Below, in pieces: positions 1-8,636 of a stretch of DNA of 64,000 nt (positions within the stretch are counted from its first letter, which is position 1; each line of letters opens with the position of its first letter). The translations under genes and the position numbers were made by a program. The DNA is from Pseudoduganella violacea (GTDB lineage Bacteria; Pseudomonadota; Gammaproteobacteria; Burkholderiales; Burkholderiaceae_D). The stretch lies in assembly GCF_014191875.1 (NCBI RefSeq), contig NZ_JACHXD010000016.1:62001-126000 (forward strand), given 5' to 3'. The notes under the pieces are model-generated. The model had not been told where the DNA came from. It searched no databases and saw only the letters and a program-made list of their open reading frames with translations.

Positions 1-1670
1 TGGCTGCCGGTGTTGCTGTACGTGGCGCCGGTGCCGGCGATGGCGTTCGGCACGGTGCGGATGATGTCCTGCATCGAATAGCGGTACAGCGACAGGTTGA
101 CCTGCGCGTCGTTGGCCGCCTGCCAGGCGAAGACCGCTTCCAGCGTGCCGTTCTTCTCGGGACGCAAACCCGGATTGCCCAGCGCCACCGGGTTGGTGAT
201 GCCGTAGCTTTCGCTGAAGGACGGGGCGCGGAAGGCGCGGCCGTACAGCAGCTTGGCCGTCATATTGTAGGTGGCGTCCCACACCAGGGCCAGGCGCGGA
301 TTGGTGGTGGTGCCGAAGTCGGAATAGCGGTCGTGGCGCACGCCGGCCGTCAGGGTCCAGTCCTTGGCCATGCGCCACTCGTCCTGCACGAAGACGTATT
401 TGATCTTGCGGCGGTGCGGGCGGATGAAAGGATCGCTGTCGGACACGTCAACCACCGACGGCAGCGGGATCGGGGCGCCGTTCGGCGCATAGCGGAAGTT
501 ACGCGTTTCGCGCGCGCGGTACAAGTCCAGGTCTTCGTAGCCGGCGCCGATGCGGATTTGGTGGCGCGCAAAGCCGCTGTAGTCGGCATAGGCGGCCAGG
601 CGCACATTGCGCTCGCCGTAATCGGGGCCGCCGATCATGCCGTTCGGGAAGGCGCCGGTGGGCAACACGGTGCCGGGCGGCAGCAGCTGGAAGTCGGTGG
701 TGATCGTTTGCTTGTATTGCTGGGTGCTGACGGCGGCGCCCACGCCCCAATCGGGCGCGAACTGGGCGTCGGTCCAGCTGATATTGCTGGTAATGCGTTC
801 GCTCTTTTGCTGGCCCACCGGGTCGAGCGCGGAGGCAATGCCGGCCCCGGTGCCCAGCTTGTCGCGCAGCTTGTAGCCGAAACGGGCGCGCAGCTTGCCG
901 CGGCTCAGGTCCAGGTTGGCGTCGACGGCGTCGCGGCCGGTGTTGACCGCGCCGGGCGCGCGGCTGACGCGGGTGCCGAACAGGCGGTCGTTGCGGCTGG
1001 CGGCATCGGCTTCGATGACCGGGTCCATGCCGTCGCTGCGGCCGACGCGCAGATAGGCGGCGACGTCGATGTCGCCCCATTGGCCGCCGTGCTGCACCCA
1101 GGCGTCCTTGGTATTGAACGAGCCGGCGCGCAGCCCGAATTCGGTGCCTGGCGTATCGGCCGCGTTCTTGGTGATGATGTTGATCACGCCGGAGAAGGCG
1201 TCCGAGCCATACAGGGCGGAGCCTGGACCGCGGATGATTTCGATGCGGGCAATGTGTTCGACCGGGTAGCCGCCCCACAGATTGCCCTTGTTACCGACAA
1301 AGACCGTGGTGATCGGCACACCGTTCTGCAGCATCAGCAGCTGCGGCGTGAACTGGCTGAAGATGCCGCGCACCACGTACAGCGGCGCGTAGTTGTTCGC
1401 GCTGCGGTTGACGTGGACGCCGGGCACGCCCTCCAATACCTGATCGAGATCGGTGGCGCCCATGGCTGCGATATCGGCCGCCGTGATCACGGTCGCCACG
1501 GCCGGGGCGCGGCGCAGCGACTGGACGTTGCCGGTAGCGATGCTGATGCTGTCGTTATCGCCGTAGACGAGGGTGAGTTCCTCTTCTTCGCTGGGGTTCT
1601 GGGCCAGCACGGCCGCGCCGGGGAAAAGCAGGGCCGCCGTGAGGCAAATGCGTAATACTGGCGAAGACAT
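1..1670 (-). CDS. TonB-dependent outer-membrane receptor (partial, 3' end outside the window)
   Basis: The gene starts at 1670 and runs off the left edge, so about 556 N-terminal codons are visible. Residues 1-23 form a signal peptide ending in AVLAQ. A plug domain follows, with the motifs TVITAADI, LEGVPGVHV, YVVRGI, IEIIRGPGSALYGSDAFSGV and INIITK, which are typical of CirA/BtuB-type receptors. The rest is barrel sequence. It should import a chelated metal, siderophore or similar ligand across the outer membrane using TonB energy. No transport partner lies beside it in the window, so the ligand cannot be named. The gene sits 68 bp upstream of the end of the citrate-synthase-like operon on the same strand and is probably a separate unit. 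Confidence 0.9.
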   Translation of the reverse strand, partial: MSSPVLRICLTAALLFPGAAVLAQNPSEEEELTLVYGDNDSISIATGNVQSLRRAPAVATVITAADIAAMGATDLDQVLEGVPGVHVNRSANNYAPLYVVRGIFSQFTPQLLMLQNGVPITTVFVGNKGNLWGGYPVEHIARIEIIRGPGSALYGSDAFSGVINIITKNAADTPGTEFGLRAGSFNTKDAWVQHGGQWGDIDVAAYLRVGRSDGMDPVIEADAASRNDRLFGTRVSRAPGAVNTGRDAVDANLDLSRGKLRARFGYKLRDKLGTGAGIASALDPVGQQKSERITSNISWTDAQFAPDWGVGAAVSTQQYKQTITTDFQLLPPGTVLPTGAFPNGMIGGPDYGERNVRLAAYADYSGFARHQIRIGAGYEDLDLYRARETRNFRYAPNGAPIPLPSVVDVSDSDPFIRPHRRKIKYVFVQDEWRMAKDWTLTAGVRHDRYSDFGTTTNPRLALVWDATYNMTAKLLYGRAFRAPSFSESYGITNPVALGNPGLRPEKNGTLEAVFAWQAANDAQVNLSLYRYSMQDIIRTVPNAIAGTGATYSNTGS

Positions 1671-1738
1671 CTAATTCAATCTCCCAATGTCGTTTTGGCG
1701 ATTGTAGCGCGTACAACTTACTTCTGTGCAAAAAATTA

Positions 1739-2551
1739 CTATTCTACCAATTGTGCACTCCAGGAACGTTGTGCCAAACCCTCATACGCTACTCCATCGC
1801 AAGGAGTAGGGAACAGCGCGCCCGGTGGTTTCTCGGCCGCTTCCACCACGCAGGGCGGCATCCCGGCCAGGAAGGTGGGGATGCGCAGCAGCTGGTATTC
1901 GCGCGCCGACAGGCCCATATCGGCGATCAGGGCCGCGTGCAGGGCGGCGTAATTCATGCGCAGTTGCGGGTAATGCGGCAGCAGCACACGCTCCACGGCG
2001 AAAGCCAGTTGCAGGTGCGGGCCCTGGTCCAGGTCCAGCTTGCGCGCCAGTTCCATGATCCAGGGCAGACGCTCGTCGCTGGAATTGATCGGACGGCCGT
2101 AGCCATAGATGCGGTGGGCGCGCGCCTCGGCCAGCACCAGCGTTTCCAATTCTTCGCCAGCGGCCACGCGCTGCAGCGCCGCCTGCAGGAAGCTGATGGC
2201 GCGCAGGCCGGCCAGGCCGCCGTACACCGTCGCCTCGGACAGGGCCAGGGCCGCCACGATGCCCAGGTTGGCGCTGCTGCGCGCGCTGGCGGCCAGGCCG
2301 GCGACGCGGTTATTCCACAGGCGCGCGTCGGGATAGCTGGTGTTGACCCAGATCGCATGCAGCATCTCGATCTGGGCGGCAGTCAGACGGCGGCCCGTGA
2401 TGCCGAAGACGTAGAGTTCGACCCAGTCCAGATCCTTCAAGTCGCGGTGCAGGTCGTGGCCGCGGAACACGGCGTGGCTGCCGGGATAGGCTGCGCCGAC
2501 ACGGGTTTTCAAGCGTCCCGCATGTTTTTTCAGCAGGTCCGGGCCTCTCAT
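1739..2551 (-). CDS. Citrate synthase-fold protein / citryl-CoA lyase-like, second subunit
   Basis: This 270-residue protein begins MRGPDLLKKHAG and resembles the C-terminal half of citrate synthase, as found in Burkholderiales proteins labelled citryl-CoA lyase or citrate/2-methylcitrate synthase. Visible family features are SYPDARLWNNRVAGLA (about 72-87), a small-residue helix SEATVYGGLAGLRA (105-118) and YGYGRPINSSDER (149-161), which occupies the place of the FGHRVYK region. The His and the late GW-AH/Asp catalytic segments of true citrate synthase are not conserved (FLAGMPPCVVEA at 227-238), so it is unlikely to be a simple citrate synthase. The start overlaps the stop of the preceding citrate-synthase-like gene by 4 bp (ATGA), implying translational coupling and probably a hetero-oligomer. 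Confidence 0.75.
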   Translation of the reverse strand: MRGPDLLKKHAGRLKTRVGAAYPGSHAVFRGHDLHRDLKDLDWVELYVFGITGRRLTAAQIEMLHAIWVNTSYPDARLWNNRVAGLAASARSSANLGIVAALALSEATVYGGLAGLRAISFLQAALQRVAAGEELETLVLAEARAHRIYGYGRPINSSDERLPWIMELARKLDLDQGPHLQLAFAVERVLLPHYPQLRMNYAALHAALIADMGLSAREYQLLRIPTFLAGMPPCVVEAAEKPPGALFPTPCDGVAYEGLAQRSWSAQLVE

Positions 2552-3345
2552 GCCGCCTCCTGCAGTTCGACCGGATAGAAGGGGAAGCGCTTGAAACCGC
2601 CCGTCTTCTGTTCCAAGGCATGCGCGGCGGCGCCGGGAAGGCGCAGCAGCAGGTACAGCATTTCGCCTTCGTCGGGCGACAATCCCAGATCGTGCAGCAC
2701 GCAGGCGGCGACGCCGGCGGTGGTCAGCGGCAGACCGATGGCGGCATGCACCGCATCGAGATTGGCGTGCAGCCAGGCCGTATGCGGACCGGCGCCGATG
2801 CGCACCAGCGCCGCCAGCAGTTGCGCGACGGTGGCGGGCAGCGATGCGCCATGCGGGTCGAAGCCCGGGACGTGCTTGCGCTCGGGCCAGACTTCGATCG
2901 GGCTGGCCGCTTGCGGTTCGGACCAGCCGCGCCACGCCTCGACCGCGTGGCCGCATTGCTGCCACATGGCCATCGCATCGTGCACTTCGCGCGCGCCGCC
3001 GTAGCGCCCAGCGCCGACCGAGAGCGCGGCGATCAGCGAGGCGGCGGCGGTGGAGCCGCCCACCGCGCCGCACATGGCGGCATGCACCGAGGCGTCGCGC
3101 GGGCCGGGATTGGCGAGGGCGACGGCCAGCGCTTCCAGTGCGTCGAGCTGGGCGCGCGGCGGCAGGCTGTCGCGCAGCAGCAGCCAAAGCATTTCGGTCC
3201 AGCGCGCGTTGCCCACCATTTCGCCGAACACGTCGTAGCCGCGGCAGAAAGCGGCGCGGGCGGCGAAAGGATTATCGGCTTCGGCTTCTTCGCGCCAGAT
3301 GCGGGTGTGAATCAGGTCGCGGGCCGTATTTGTGTCGCCGTCCAT
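2548..3345 (-). CDS. Citrate synthase-fold protein / citryl-CoA lyase-like, first subunit
   Basis: The protein has 265 residues and no signal peptide. It shows NPFAARAAFCRGYDVFG (about 25-41), LANPGPRDASVHAAMCG (78-94), GGSTAAASLIAAL (97-109) and GAGRYGGAREVHDAM (112-126), the last matching the GPLHGGAN helix of citrate synthases. It is shorter than full citrate synthase (about 430 residues). It is followed at a 4-bp overlap by a second small citrate-synthase-like gene, and its ATG abuts the stop codon of the upstream ThDP enzyme. The three genes are therefore one transcript. A role in condensing or cleaving an acyl-CoA made with the ThDP enzyme is an inference; the substrate is unknown. Confidence 0.75.
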   Translation of the reverse strand: MDGDTNTARDLIHTRIWREEAEADNPFAARAAFCRGYDVFGEMVGNARWTEMLWLLLRDSLPPRAQLDALEALAVALANPGPRDASVHAAMCGAVGGSTAAASLIAALSVGAGRYGGAREVHDAMAMWQQCGHAVEAWRGWSEPQAASPIEVWPERKHVPGFDPHGASLPATVAQLLAALVRIGAGPHTAWLHANLDAVHAAIGLPLTTAGVAACVLHDLGLSPDEGEMLYLLLRLPGAAAHALEQKTGGFKRFPFYPVELQEAA

Positions 3346-5271
3346 TTATGCGCCTTCCTTCAGCACGCGCAGGCGGCTGTTCATGGGCGGCACGGCTTCC
3401 GGATCGATATGGACGTCGAGCAGGGTGGGGCCGGGATGGTTGCAGATCGACTTCAGGTCCAGCGCTGCCAGGTCAGCCGGCGAATGGATGGTGTAGGCGC
3501 GGCCGCCGAGGGAGCGCGCCAGCAGGGCGAAGTCGGTCGGCGGCAGGGCGTAGCCGATCGGCTCGCCGCCGCCCAGGCGCTGGCCATGCTTGACCATGCC
3601 CAGGGCGCGGTCGTTCAGCACCACGTAGATCACGCACAGCTGCTCGGCCACGGCCACCGACAGTTCCTGGCCGCTCATCAGCATGCTGCCGTCGCCGGTG
3701 ATGCAAACCACGGGCGTGGAGGGATTGGCCGCCGCCGTGCCCACGGCCGCGCCGATGGCCCAGCCCATGGGCGCGAAATGGCTGGTCAGGCGCAGCCAGC
3801 CGCCCTGGCTGCGACGCTGTTCCAATTCGCGCGGATGGTCCCCGCTCAAACGTTCGCCGGCGCGGCGCTCGCCCTGGCGGCGGTCGCGCGCTTCCAGGTA
3901 GTGGGCGGCCCAGGCCACGCTATTGCCGGCATCGGCCAGGAAGCGGGTGCCGTGCGGGAACAGGCGTCCCAGTTCGCGCATCAGGCGCTGCGGCTTGAGC
4001 GGCACCTCGTCGCTCAGATACGCTTCGGGATCGGCCAGGATGCCTTCCGGCGCCAATTGGGGCAGCGCTTCGTGGCCCGGCATGGACGGCCGTGTACCAG
4101 CGGCCGTTTCGCACTGGCCGGCGGCGGGCGCGCTGCCGGCACTGCTGGACACCGCGGGCAGGGCGGTGGCCGGCGCCGCGCTGCGCTCCAGCAGGCGGGC
4201 GAAGATGGCGCGCGGATTACCGCGCAGGTGGAAGCGGGCCATCGGCGTGCGCGCCAGATGCTCTTCCGATTCATCGATATGCACCAGGCGTTCGTTGAGC
4301 AGGCTGGCGTTCCAGCCGCCCGTATTCCATTCGCCCATGCTGCTGCCCACGGCCAGGATCAGGTCGACCTCGGGATCGTTGAGCGCATCTTCGGCCGCCG
4401 CGTGGCCGCCAAAGCCGAACACGCCGCGGAACAGCGGGTGCTGCGGCGAGATCAGGCCCTTGCCGTCCGGCGTGGCAACGAAGGCGGAGTTGCTGCACGC
4501 GGCAAACTGCATTACCGCGTCGACCGCATCGCCGCAGGCGCCGCCGATCAGCAGCACGGTCTTGCGGCTGGCGTCGAGCATGGTGCGCAGGGTCTCGACC
4601 GCCCCCTCATCGACCAGGAGCGAAGGACGCAGCAGCGGCGTCAGGTCGTAGGCCGGCGCCGGATTCTTGCTGTGCGCGCGGAACACGTCCAGCGGTACGC
4701 TCAGATGCACCGGACCGCGCGGCGCGCGCAGGGCGTGTTGCAGTGCGGTTATAAGTTTCCACTCTAGCTGCATTGGGTGCGATATCAAAGAGTTATAGCG
4801 GGTGCAGGGGCGGAACATGCTCATCACATCCATGCCGGTGCAGGCCGATTCCTGCAAGCCATGCTTGCCGAAGGAGGCGAGGGTCGGCTGGCCGGTGATC
4901 ACCAGCAGCGGCACATCATTGGTATACGATGTGGCCACGGCCGTGAGCATATTGGTGGCGCCGGGGCCGGAGGTGGCGACGCAGACGCCGATCTTGCCGG
5001 TTTCCCGGGCATAGCCGTCGGCCATGAAGGCCGCGCCGGCCTCGTGGCGCGCGACCACGTGGCTCAGGTTGCCGCCGCGGCGCTGGTGGCGGGCGATGGC
5101 GTCATACAAAGGTTCAATGGCGCCGCCCGGGATGCCGAAGATGCAATCGACTCCGATCTGGTCGAGGTAGGCGACCAGCAGGTCGGCCATATCCATGGGG
5201 CGGGCGCCGGAGCGCGTTCGGTCAGCATGGCGGGTGCCATCCTGCTGCTGAATAGCGGGACTGTCAAACAT
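3346..5271 (-). CDS. Thiamine-diphosphate enzyme, acetolactate synthase large-subunit-like
   Basis: The 641-residue protein has the three ThDP-enzyme domains. The N-terminal PYR domain contains DCIFGIPGGAIEPLYDAI (42-59) and ARHEAGAAFMADGYA (74-88), with the activating Glu at 77. The central domain contains LLIGGACG and ILAVGSSMGEW. The C-terminal PP domain contains GDGSMLMSGQELSVA (near residue 524) followed by VVLNDRALGMVKHGQ. A Pro/Ala/Ser-rich stretch and a second Arg-rich insert (RDRRQGERRAGERLSGD) interrupt the usual spacing. It is not part of an ilvBN pair, because no regulatory subunit follows. Instead two citrate-synthase-like genes follow directly. This suggests a dedicated carboligation or decarboxylation step rather than branched-chain amino acid synthesis. 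AGGA precedes the ATG. Confidence 0.8.
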   Translation of the reverse strand: MFDSPAIQQQDGTRHADRTRSGARPMDMADLLVAYLDQIGVDCIFGIPGGAIEPLYDAIARHQRRGGNLSHVVARHEAGAAFMADGYARETGKIGVCVATSGPGATNMLTAVATSYTNDVPLLVITGQPTLASFGKHGLQESACTGMDVMSMFRPCTRYNSLISHPMQLEWKLITALQHALRAPRGPVHLSVPLDVFRAHSKNPAPAYDLTPLLRPSLLVDEGAVETLRTMLDASRKTVLLIGGACGDAVDAVMQFAACSNSAFVATPDGKGLISPQHPLFRGVFGFGGHAAAEDALNDPEVDLILAVGSSMGEWNTGGWNASLLNERLVHIDESEEHLARTPMARFHLRGNPRAIFARLLERSAAPATALPAVSSSAGSAPAAGQCETAAGTRPSMPGHEALPQLAPEGILADPEAYLSDEVPLKPQRLMRELGRLFPHGTRFLADAGNSVAWAAHYLEARDRRQGERRAGERLSGDHPRELEQRRSQGGWLRLTSHFAPMGWAIGAAVGTAAANPSTPVVCITGDGSMLMSGQELSVAVAEQLCVIYVVLNDRALGMVKHGQRLGGGEPIGYALPPTDFALLARSLGGRAYTIHSPADLAALDLKSICNHPGPTLLDVHIDPEAVPPMNSRLRVLKEGA

Positions 5272-5654
5272 ACGATTCCTTGTTATGGAAGAGGGATGCC
5301 CGGCGTGACGCTAATCTTAGTAAATAGAAATTAAGATTGATTTGGGGCAATATTGTTGCAGCGCGCAATGATAGCGCAAAAACTGGCGTTCTTGTTACTT
5401 TTTGTGAGAATTTAACATTCTCAGCAGCGGGCATCTAATAACTTGCTTTATGCAAGTAATATTGAAAGCCGCCTGGCAAGCGGCTTGGCGCGGAATTATG
5501 AATATTTTTCAGGCATCCGCAGTTCGACCGCCATTTCACCATTGTCTTGATCGAGGCGATTTCGCGGCGGCGAAGCTGACGTATGCTGGCTTAATTCGGC
5601 GACGATCAGCACGCGGAAGATGGGGGGTATTTGGGAGGTGCGGGCCTAACCGCG
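5272..5654. promoter_or_regulatory. Intergenic region with promoter of the ThDP operon and a dyad
   Basis: This 383-bp gap carries no convincing gene. The part next to the ThDP gene is AT-rich and contains a 7-bp inverted repeat, AATCTTA at 5313-5319 and TAAGATT at 5332-5338, with a 12-bp spacer. It overlaps the likely promoter of the minus-strand operon, where TTGCCC and TATTTA lie about 18 bp apart. It may be a regulator site. The part next to the HD-GYP stop shows nothing clear. Confidence 0.4.
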
Positions 5655-6866
5655 TTAAGCGGGGTTCAGCCAGTAGCGCTCGATATCGCGTAAATTCCAC
5701 GTGGCCGCATCCTCACGGGCAGCGATTGATTCTTGCAGGCCGGGCAGCGCCAGGTCGACGTTTTCGGGGGGGATATAGCTGGTCGATTTGGTCGAGAAGA
5801 ACACCCGCACCAGCGGCTGCAGCAGGGACTTGGTGTTATCGAGCACTACACCCAGGCGGCCCGAGCGCAGGCGCACCAGGGTGCCCACCGGGTAGATGCC
5901 GATGCACTTGACGAAGGCGTTAAAGATGGCGGGATCGAAGTGGCCGGCCTTGGTCCATTCGGCCATCTTGCGCAGCGATTCGGCCGGACACCAGCCGGCC
6001 TTGTAGGGACGGTCGGAGGTGATGGCGTCGTACACATCGCAGATGGCGCCCATGCGCGCATGGCGGCTGATCTCCTCGCCCTTCAAGCCATGCGGATAGC
6101 CGCTGCCATCGTATTTTTCGTGGTGGTGCAGGCAGACGTCGAGCGCAATGGACGAGGCGCCTTGTGCTTCGGCCAGCAAGCTGTAGCCGGCGGCGGGATG
6201 GCCTTTGACGGCGCCGAATTCGGCGTCGGTCAGCTTGCCGGGCTTATTCAGAATATTGTGCGGCACCGCCATCTTGCCGATATCGTGCAGCAGGCCGCCC
6301 AGTGCGCATTCGCGGATTTCCTCATCATCCAGGCCAAGCTGGCGCGCCAGCGCCGCCATCAGCGCGCACACGGCAACCGAGTGCAGATAGGTGTAATCGT
6401 CGGCCTGTTTCAGGCGTACCAGGCTGATCAGGGCGCCCGGATTGCGCAGCACCGAGGCGGCGATTTCCTCCACCAGGGGCATGGCGCTGGCCACATTGCT
6501 CAGCCGTCCCATGCGCGCTTCGTTGAACATGGTATTGACCGCTTCCTTGGAATGCTGCACCAGCCGGGCGGCGCGTTCCAGTTCCTCGGCCACGGGCGTG
6601 CTGTCCACATTGCTGAAGCGAAAACGTGGTGCGCTGCCGGCGCTGGCGGGCTGCGCCGTCATGGTGGCGGCGGCCTCCATCACGTCCAGTCCGCGCGTGA
6701 CGTCGATCCAGATCTCGCGCACGCCGCAATTGCGCACCTGGTGCACCAGCTCCGGGGCGTCGATGGCGAAGGAGGTCTGCCAGAAAGGCGAGTTGAGCCA
6801 TGAGCCGCAGAGCTGCTGCATATACATGCCTTGCCGTACTTTTTCTACTGGTATCTTTTTGAGCAT
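5655..6866 (-). CDS. HD-GYP domain cyclic-di-GMP phosphodiesterase with N-terminal DUF3391
   Basis: The 403-residue cytoplasmic protein has an N-terminal DUF3391-type region (about 1-75, with KKIPVEKVRQGMYM and REIWIDVTRGLD) followed by an HD-GYP domain (about 145-320). The catalytic set is intact: H162 in YLHSVAVC, HD at 194-195 in LLHDIGK, CLHHHEKYDGSGYP (245-258) and AICDVYDAITSDRPYK. It should hydrolyse c-di-GMP to pGpG or GMP. The arrangement is common in beta-proteobacteria. It is monocistronic on the minus strand. Three other c-di-GMP proteins occur in this window, so it probably feeds the same second-messenger pool. Confidence 0.92.
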   Translation of the reverse strand: MLKKIPVEKVRQGMYMQQLCGSWLNSPFWQTSFAIDAPELVHQVRNCGVREIWIDVTRGLDVMEAAATMTAQPASAGSAPRFRFSNVDSTPVAEELERAARLVQHSKEAVNTMFNEARMGRLSNVASAMPLVEEIAASVLRNPGALISLVRLKQADDYTYLHSVAVCALMAALARQLGLDDEEIRECALGGLLHDIGKMAVPHNILNKPGKLTDAEFGAVKGHPAAGYSLLAEAQGASSIALDVCLHHHEKYDGSGYPHGLKGEEISRHARMGAICDVYDAITSDRPYKAGWCPAESLRKMAEWTKAGHFDPAIFNAFVKCIGIYPVGTLVRLRSGRLGVVLDNTKSLLQPLVRVFFSTKSTSYIPPENVDLALPGLQESIAAREDAATWNLRDIERYWLNPA

Positions 6867-7037
6867 ATCCGTTACCCGTCAGCTTAATGACGGCCTCATC
6901 ACAGGGTTGACGAAGGGAGCTCAGGGTGAAGGAGACTCGGTTGGCAGCGCCAGGCTGCCGGCCAGGTAACGGGGAGTAAGGTTGCCTGATGGAAGTAATC
7001 TTAGCACAGTCATGCGATTTTTGGCCAGCGGCGTTGC

Positions 7038-7096
7038 TGTGCGCACACAGCTTTGTGCGATAAATTGTTGAGTGGAAAATAAAATTATCATGAAAT
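7038..7096 (+). promoter_or_regulatory. Putative promoter and palindrome ahead of the ATPase-HNH module
   Basis: A sigma70-like pair, TTGAGT at 7068-7073 and TGAAAT at 7091-7096 with a 17-bp spacer, sits about 60 bp before the ATG at 7158. Just upstream is a perfect 10-bp palindrome, TGTGCGCACA (7038-7047). The rest of the 291-bp gap between 6867 and 7157 shows no gene, and no retron-like msr/msd structure was recognised by eye. Confidence 0.35.
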
Positions 7097-7157
7097 CAAG
7101 TTGCGGAGTAGAATCCCCGCACTGTTTTCATTGCCATCTATTGCAACGTTTCCATCC

Positions 7158-8636
7158 ATGATCAATTCGATTCAAACCAAATTCGGCGAGCTGCAACTGG
7201 TGCCGCCCGCCGTGCTGAAAGATCCCGGCTTGAATATTTATGCGGCCGATTCGATGACCCTGATCGTGGGGCCGAACGGTTCGGGCAAGAGCCGTTCGCT
7301 GTACGAGATCGTGTCGAATGTGCTCTCGGTCAATAAGAGCGTAGAAGGCAAGGACAATCCCTACAGCAAGACTCAGCTGGTCTATTACACCCCCGTTCCC
7401 TTCCCGCACCCCATGCCGCCGGAGGGCGAGCAGTTCATCGACTTGGGCAAGCGGAAAAAGTCGGTGAAGGAATACCAGAATTTCGCGGTGTTAAACGACA
7501 TTGCCGAGTTTTTCGGGTTTTCGCCGCAGGTGGTTTTTTCCTTTCATTCCGCGGACTATATCAAACTCCATATTGCCCAATTATTCTCCAATACCAGATG
7601 GGTGGATATCGAGGGCTTGCCAAGCGTTCTCAAACAAGCAATGGAGAACCTGCAGGCAAAGCAAAAGGACGCCGAGCTTCAGCGCAGAAAAATCGGCTAC
7701 CAGGCGTATCGCGAGCTGCCTGCCTACCAGGATTTGCTGTTCCTCGAAGGCGAGGCGGAGGCCCGGATTGCCTCTTATTTGAAGGAGCGTCTGGGCGATG
7801 ATTACGACCTGAAAATGCAAGCCTTGTTCTATACGACCAAAGAGCACAGCAAGATGAACGATGTGGTTCAATGGTTTTTGCAGGAATTGGATGTGCCGTT
7901 TACGCGTAAATTGAAAACGCTGCCAAAAACGGCAATCCGGGCCTATCAGCAAACTTTGAACAAATTGCAGGATATCTGGGAGGTCTTGGGGCGGCCTGAT
8001 ATTGCAAGGGCGAGCGTACTGAGCGAGGCGCAAGTAATGTCACTGCAGAGGATCGGCTATGCCGGCCTTGGCGATATCTCGATCAAAGGCTTGAGCGCAG
8101 GCGGCGCGGCGCTGCTGGAGCAATTTTCCATCATCGAAAATGCGCTGCGCGAGCGCAAGCCAAAGCGCGACAGGAAATTCAGCAATCTGCTGCTTTTGAT
8201 CGATGAGGGCGATGTGTTCCTGCATTTGAAATGGCAGCAAAAATACATCAGCTTCCTCAATAGCTATATACGAAAAATCAGGGAGCGGGGAATATTTGCC
8301 GCCATCCAGGTGGTGCTGACCACGCATTCGCCGGTGCTGATGAGCGACTTTCCCAGGGATTGCATCATCCAGCTCAGCGAGGATGAGCAGCAAGGGTGGG
8401 CGATATTCGGCGCGGAAAACAACGAGGAGCTTGTTTCCTTTGGCGCCCCTTTGCAATCGATTATCCATCAGACCGGTAAGGCGGGCACCCTCGGCGAATT
8501 CTCTGTGGAATTCATGAAGACGGTCGTCGGCAAACTCAGGGCTGGCGAACAAGTGAATGACTACCATATCCGCATGATTGACGATCCGGTCATTCAATCC
8601 TTCGTCAAACGACTCAAAGAGATGAAGGAAATCTAA
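7158..8636 (+). CDS. ptuA: ATPase of a Septu-like defence system (PtuA-like)
   Basis: The chosen start, MINSIQTKFGEL, gives 492 residues. An in-frame TTG 57 bp upstream is possible but adds a non-conserved tail. It is an ABC/SMC-type AAA ATPase. Walker A is GPNGSGKS at 38-45. A long helical region rich in Lys, Glu and Gln spans about 150-290. A signature-like GLSAGGAALLEQFS follows, then Walker B LLLLIDEGD with D349-E350, and TTHSPVLMSD with switch His at 390. The next gene starts inside its stop codon (TAATG) and encodes an HNH nuclease, the PtuA/PtuB arrangement of Septu. Codon use and GC are lower than in neighbouring genes, which suggests transfer. An overcoming-lysogeny (OLD)-type ATPase is the alternative, but no TOPRIM domain is seen. 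Confidence 0.8.
   Translation: MINSIQTKFGELQLVPPAVLKDPGLNIYAADSMTLIVGPNGSGKSRSLYEIVSNVLSVNKSVEGKDNPYSKTQLVYYTPVPFPHPMPPEGEQFIDLGKRKKSVKEYQNFAVLNDIAEFFGFSPQVVFSFHSADYIKLHIAQLFSNTRWVDIEGLPSVLKQAMENLQAKQKDAELQRRKIGYQAYRELPAYQDLLFLEGEAEARIASYLKERLGDDYDLKMQALFYTTKEHSKMNDVVQWFLQELDVPFTRKLKTLPKTAIRAYQQTLNKLQDIWEVLGRPDIARASVLSEAQVMSLQRIGYAGLGDISIKGLSAGGAALLEQFSIIENALRERKPKRDRKFSNLLLLIDEGDVFLHLKWQQKYISFLNSYIRKIRERGIFAAIQVVLTTHSPVLMSDFPRDCIIQLSEDEQQGWAIFGAENNEELVSFGAPLQSIIHQTGKAGTLGEFSVEFMKTVVGKLRAGEQVNDYHIRMIDDPVIQSFVKRLKEMKEI

Noticed and set aside
2620..4767. A 715-codon frame antisense to the ThDP enzyme and citrate-synthase-like genes
   Set aside because: The composition is repetitive Ala/Gly/Arg/Gln and no family is recognisable; the opposite strand has coherent enzymes.
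6867..7157. A retron ncRNA (msr/msd) upstream of the ATPase/HNH pair
   Set aside because: No reverse transcriptase gene is nearby and no long inverted structure was seen, so a retron-Septu is not supported.
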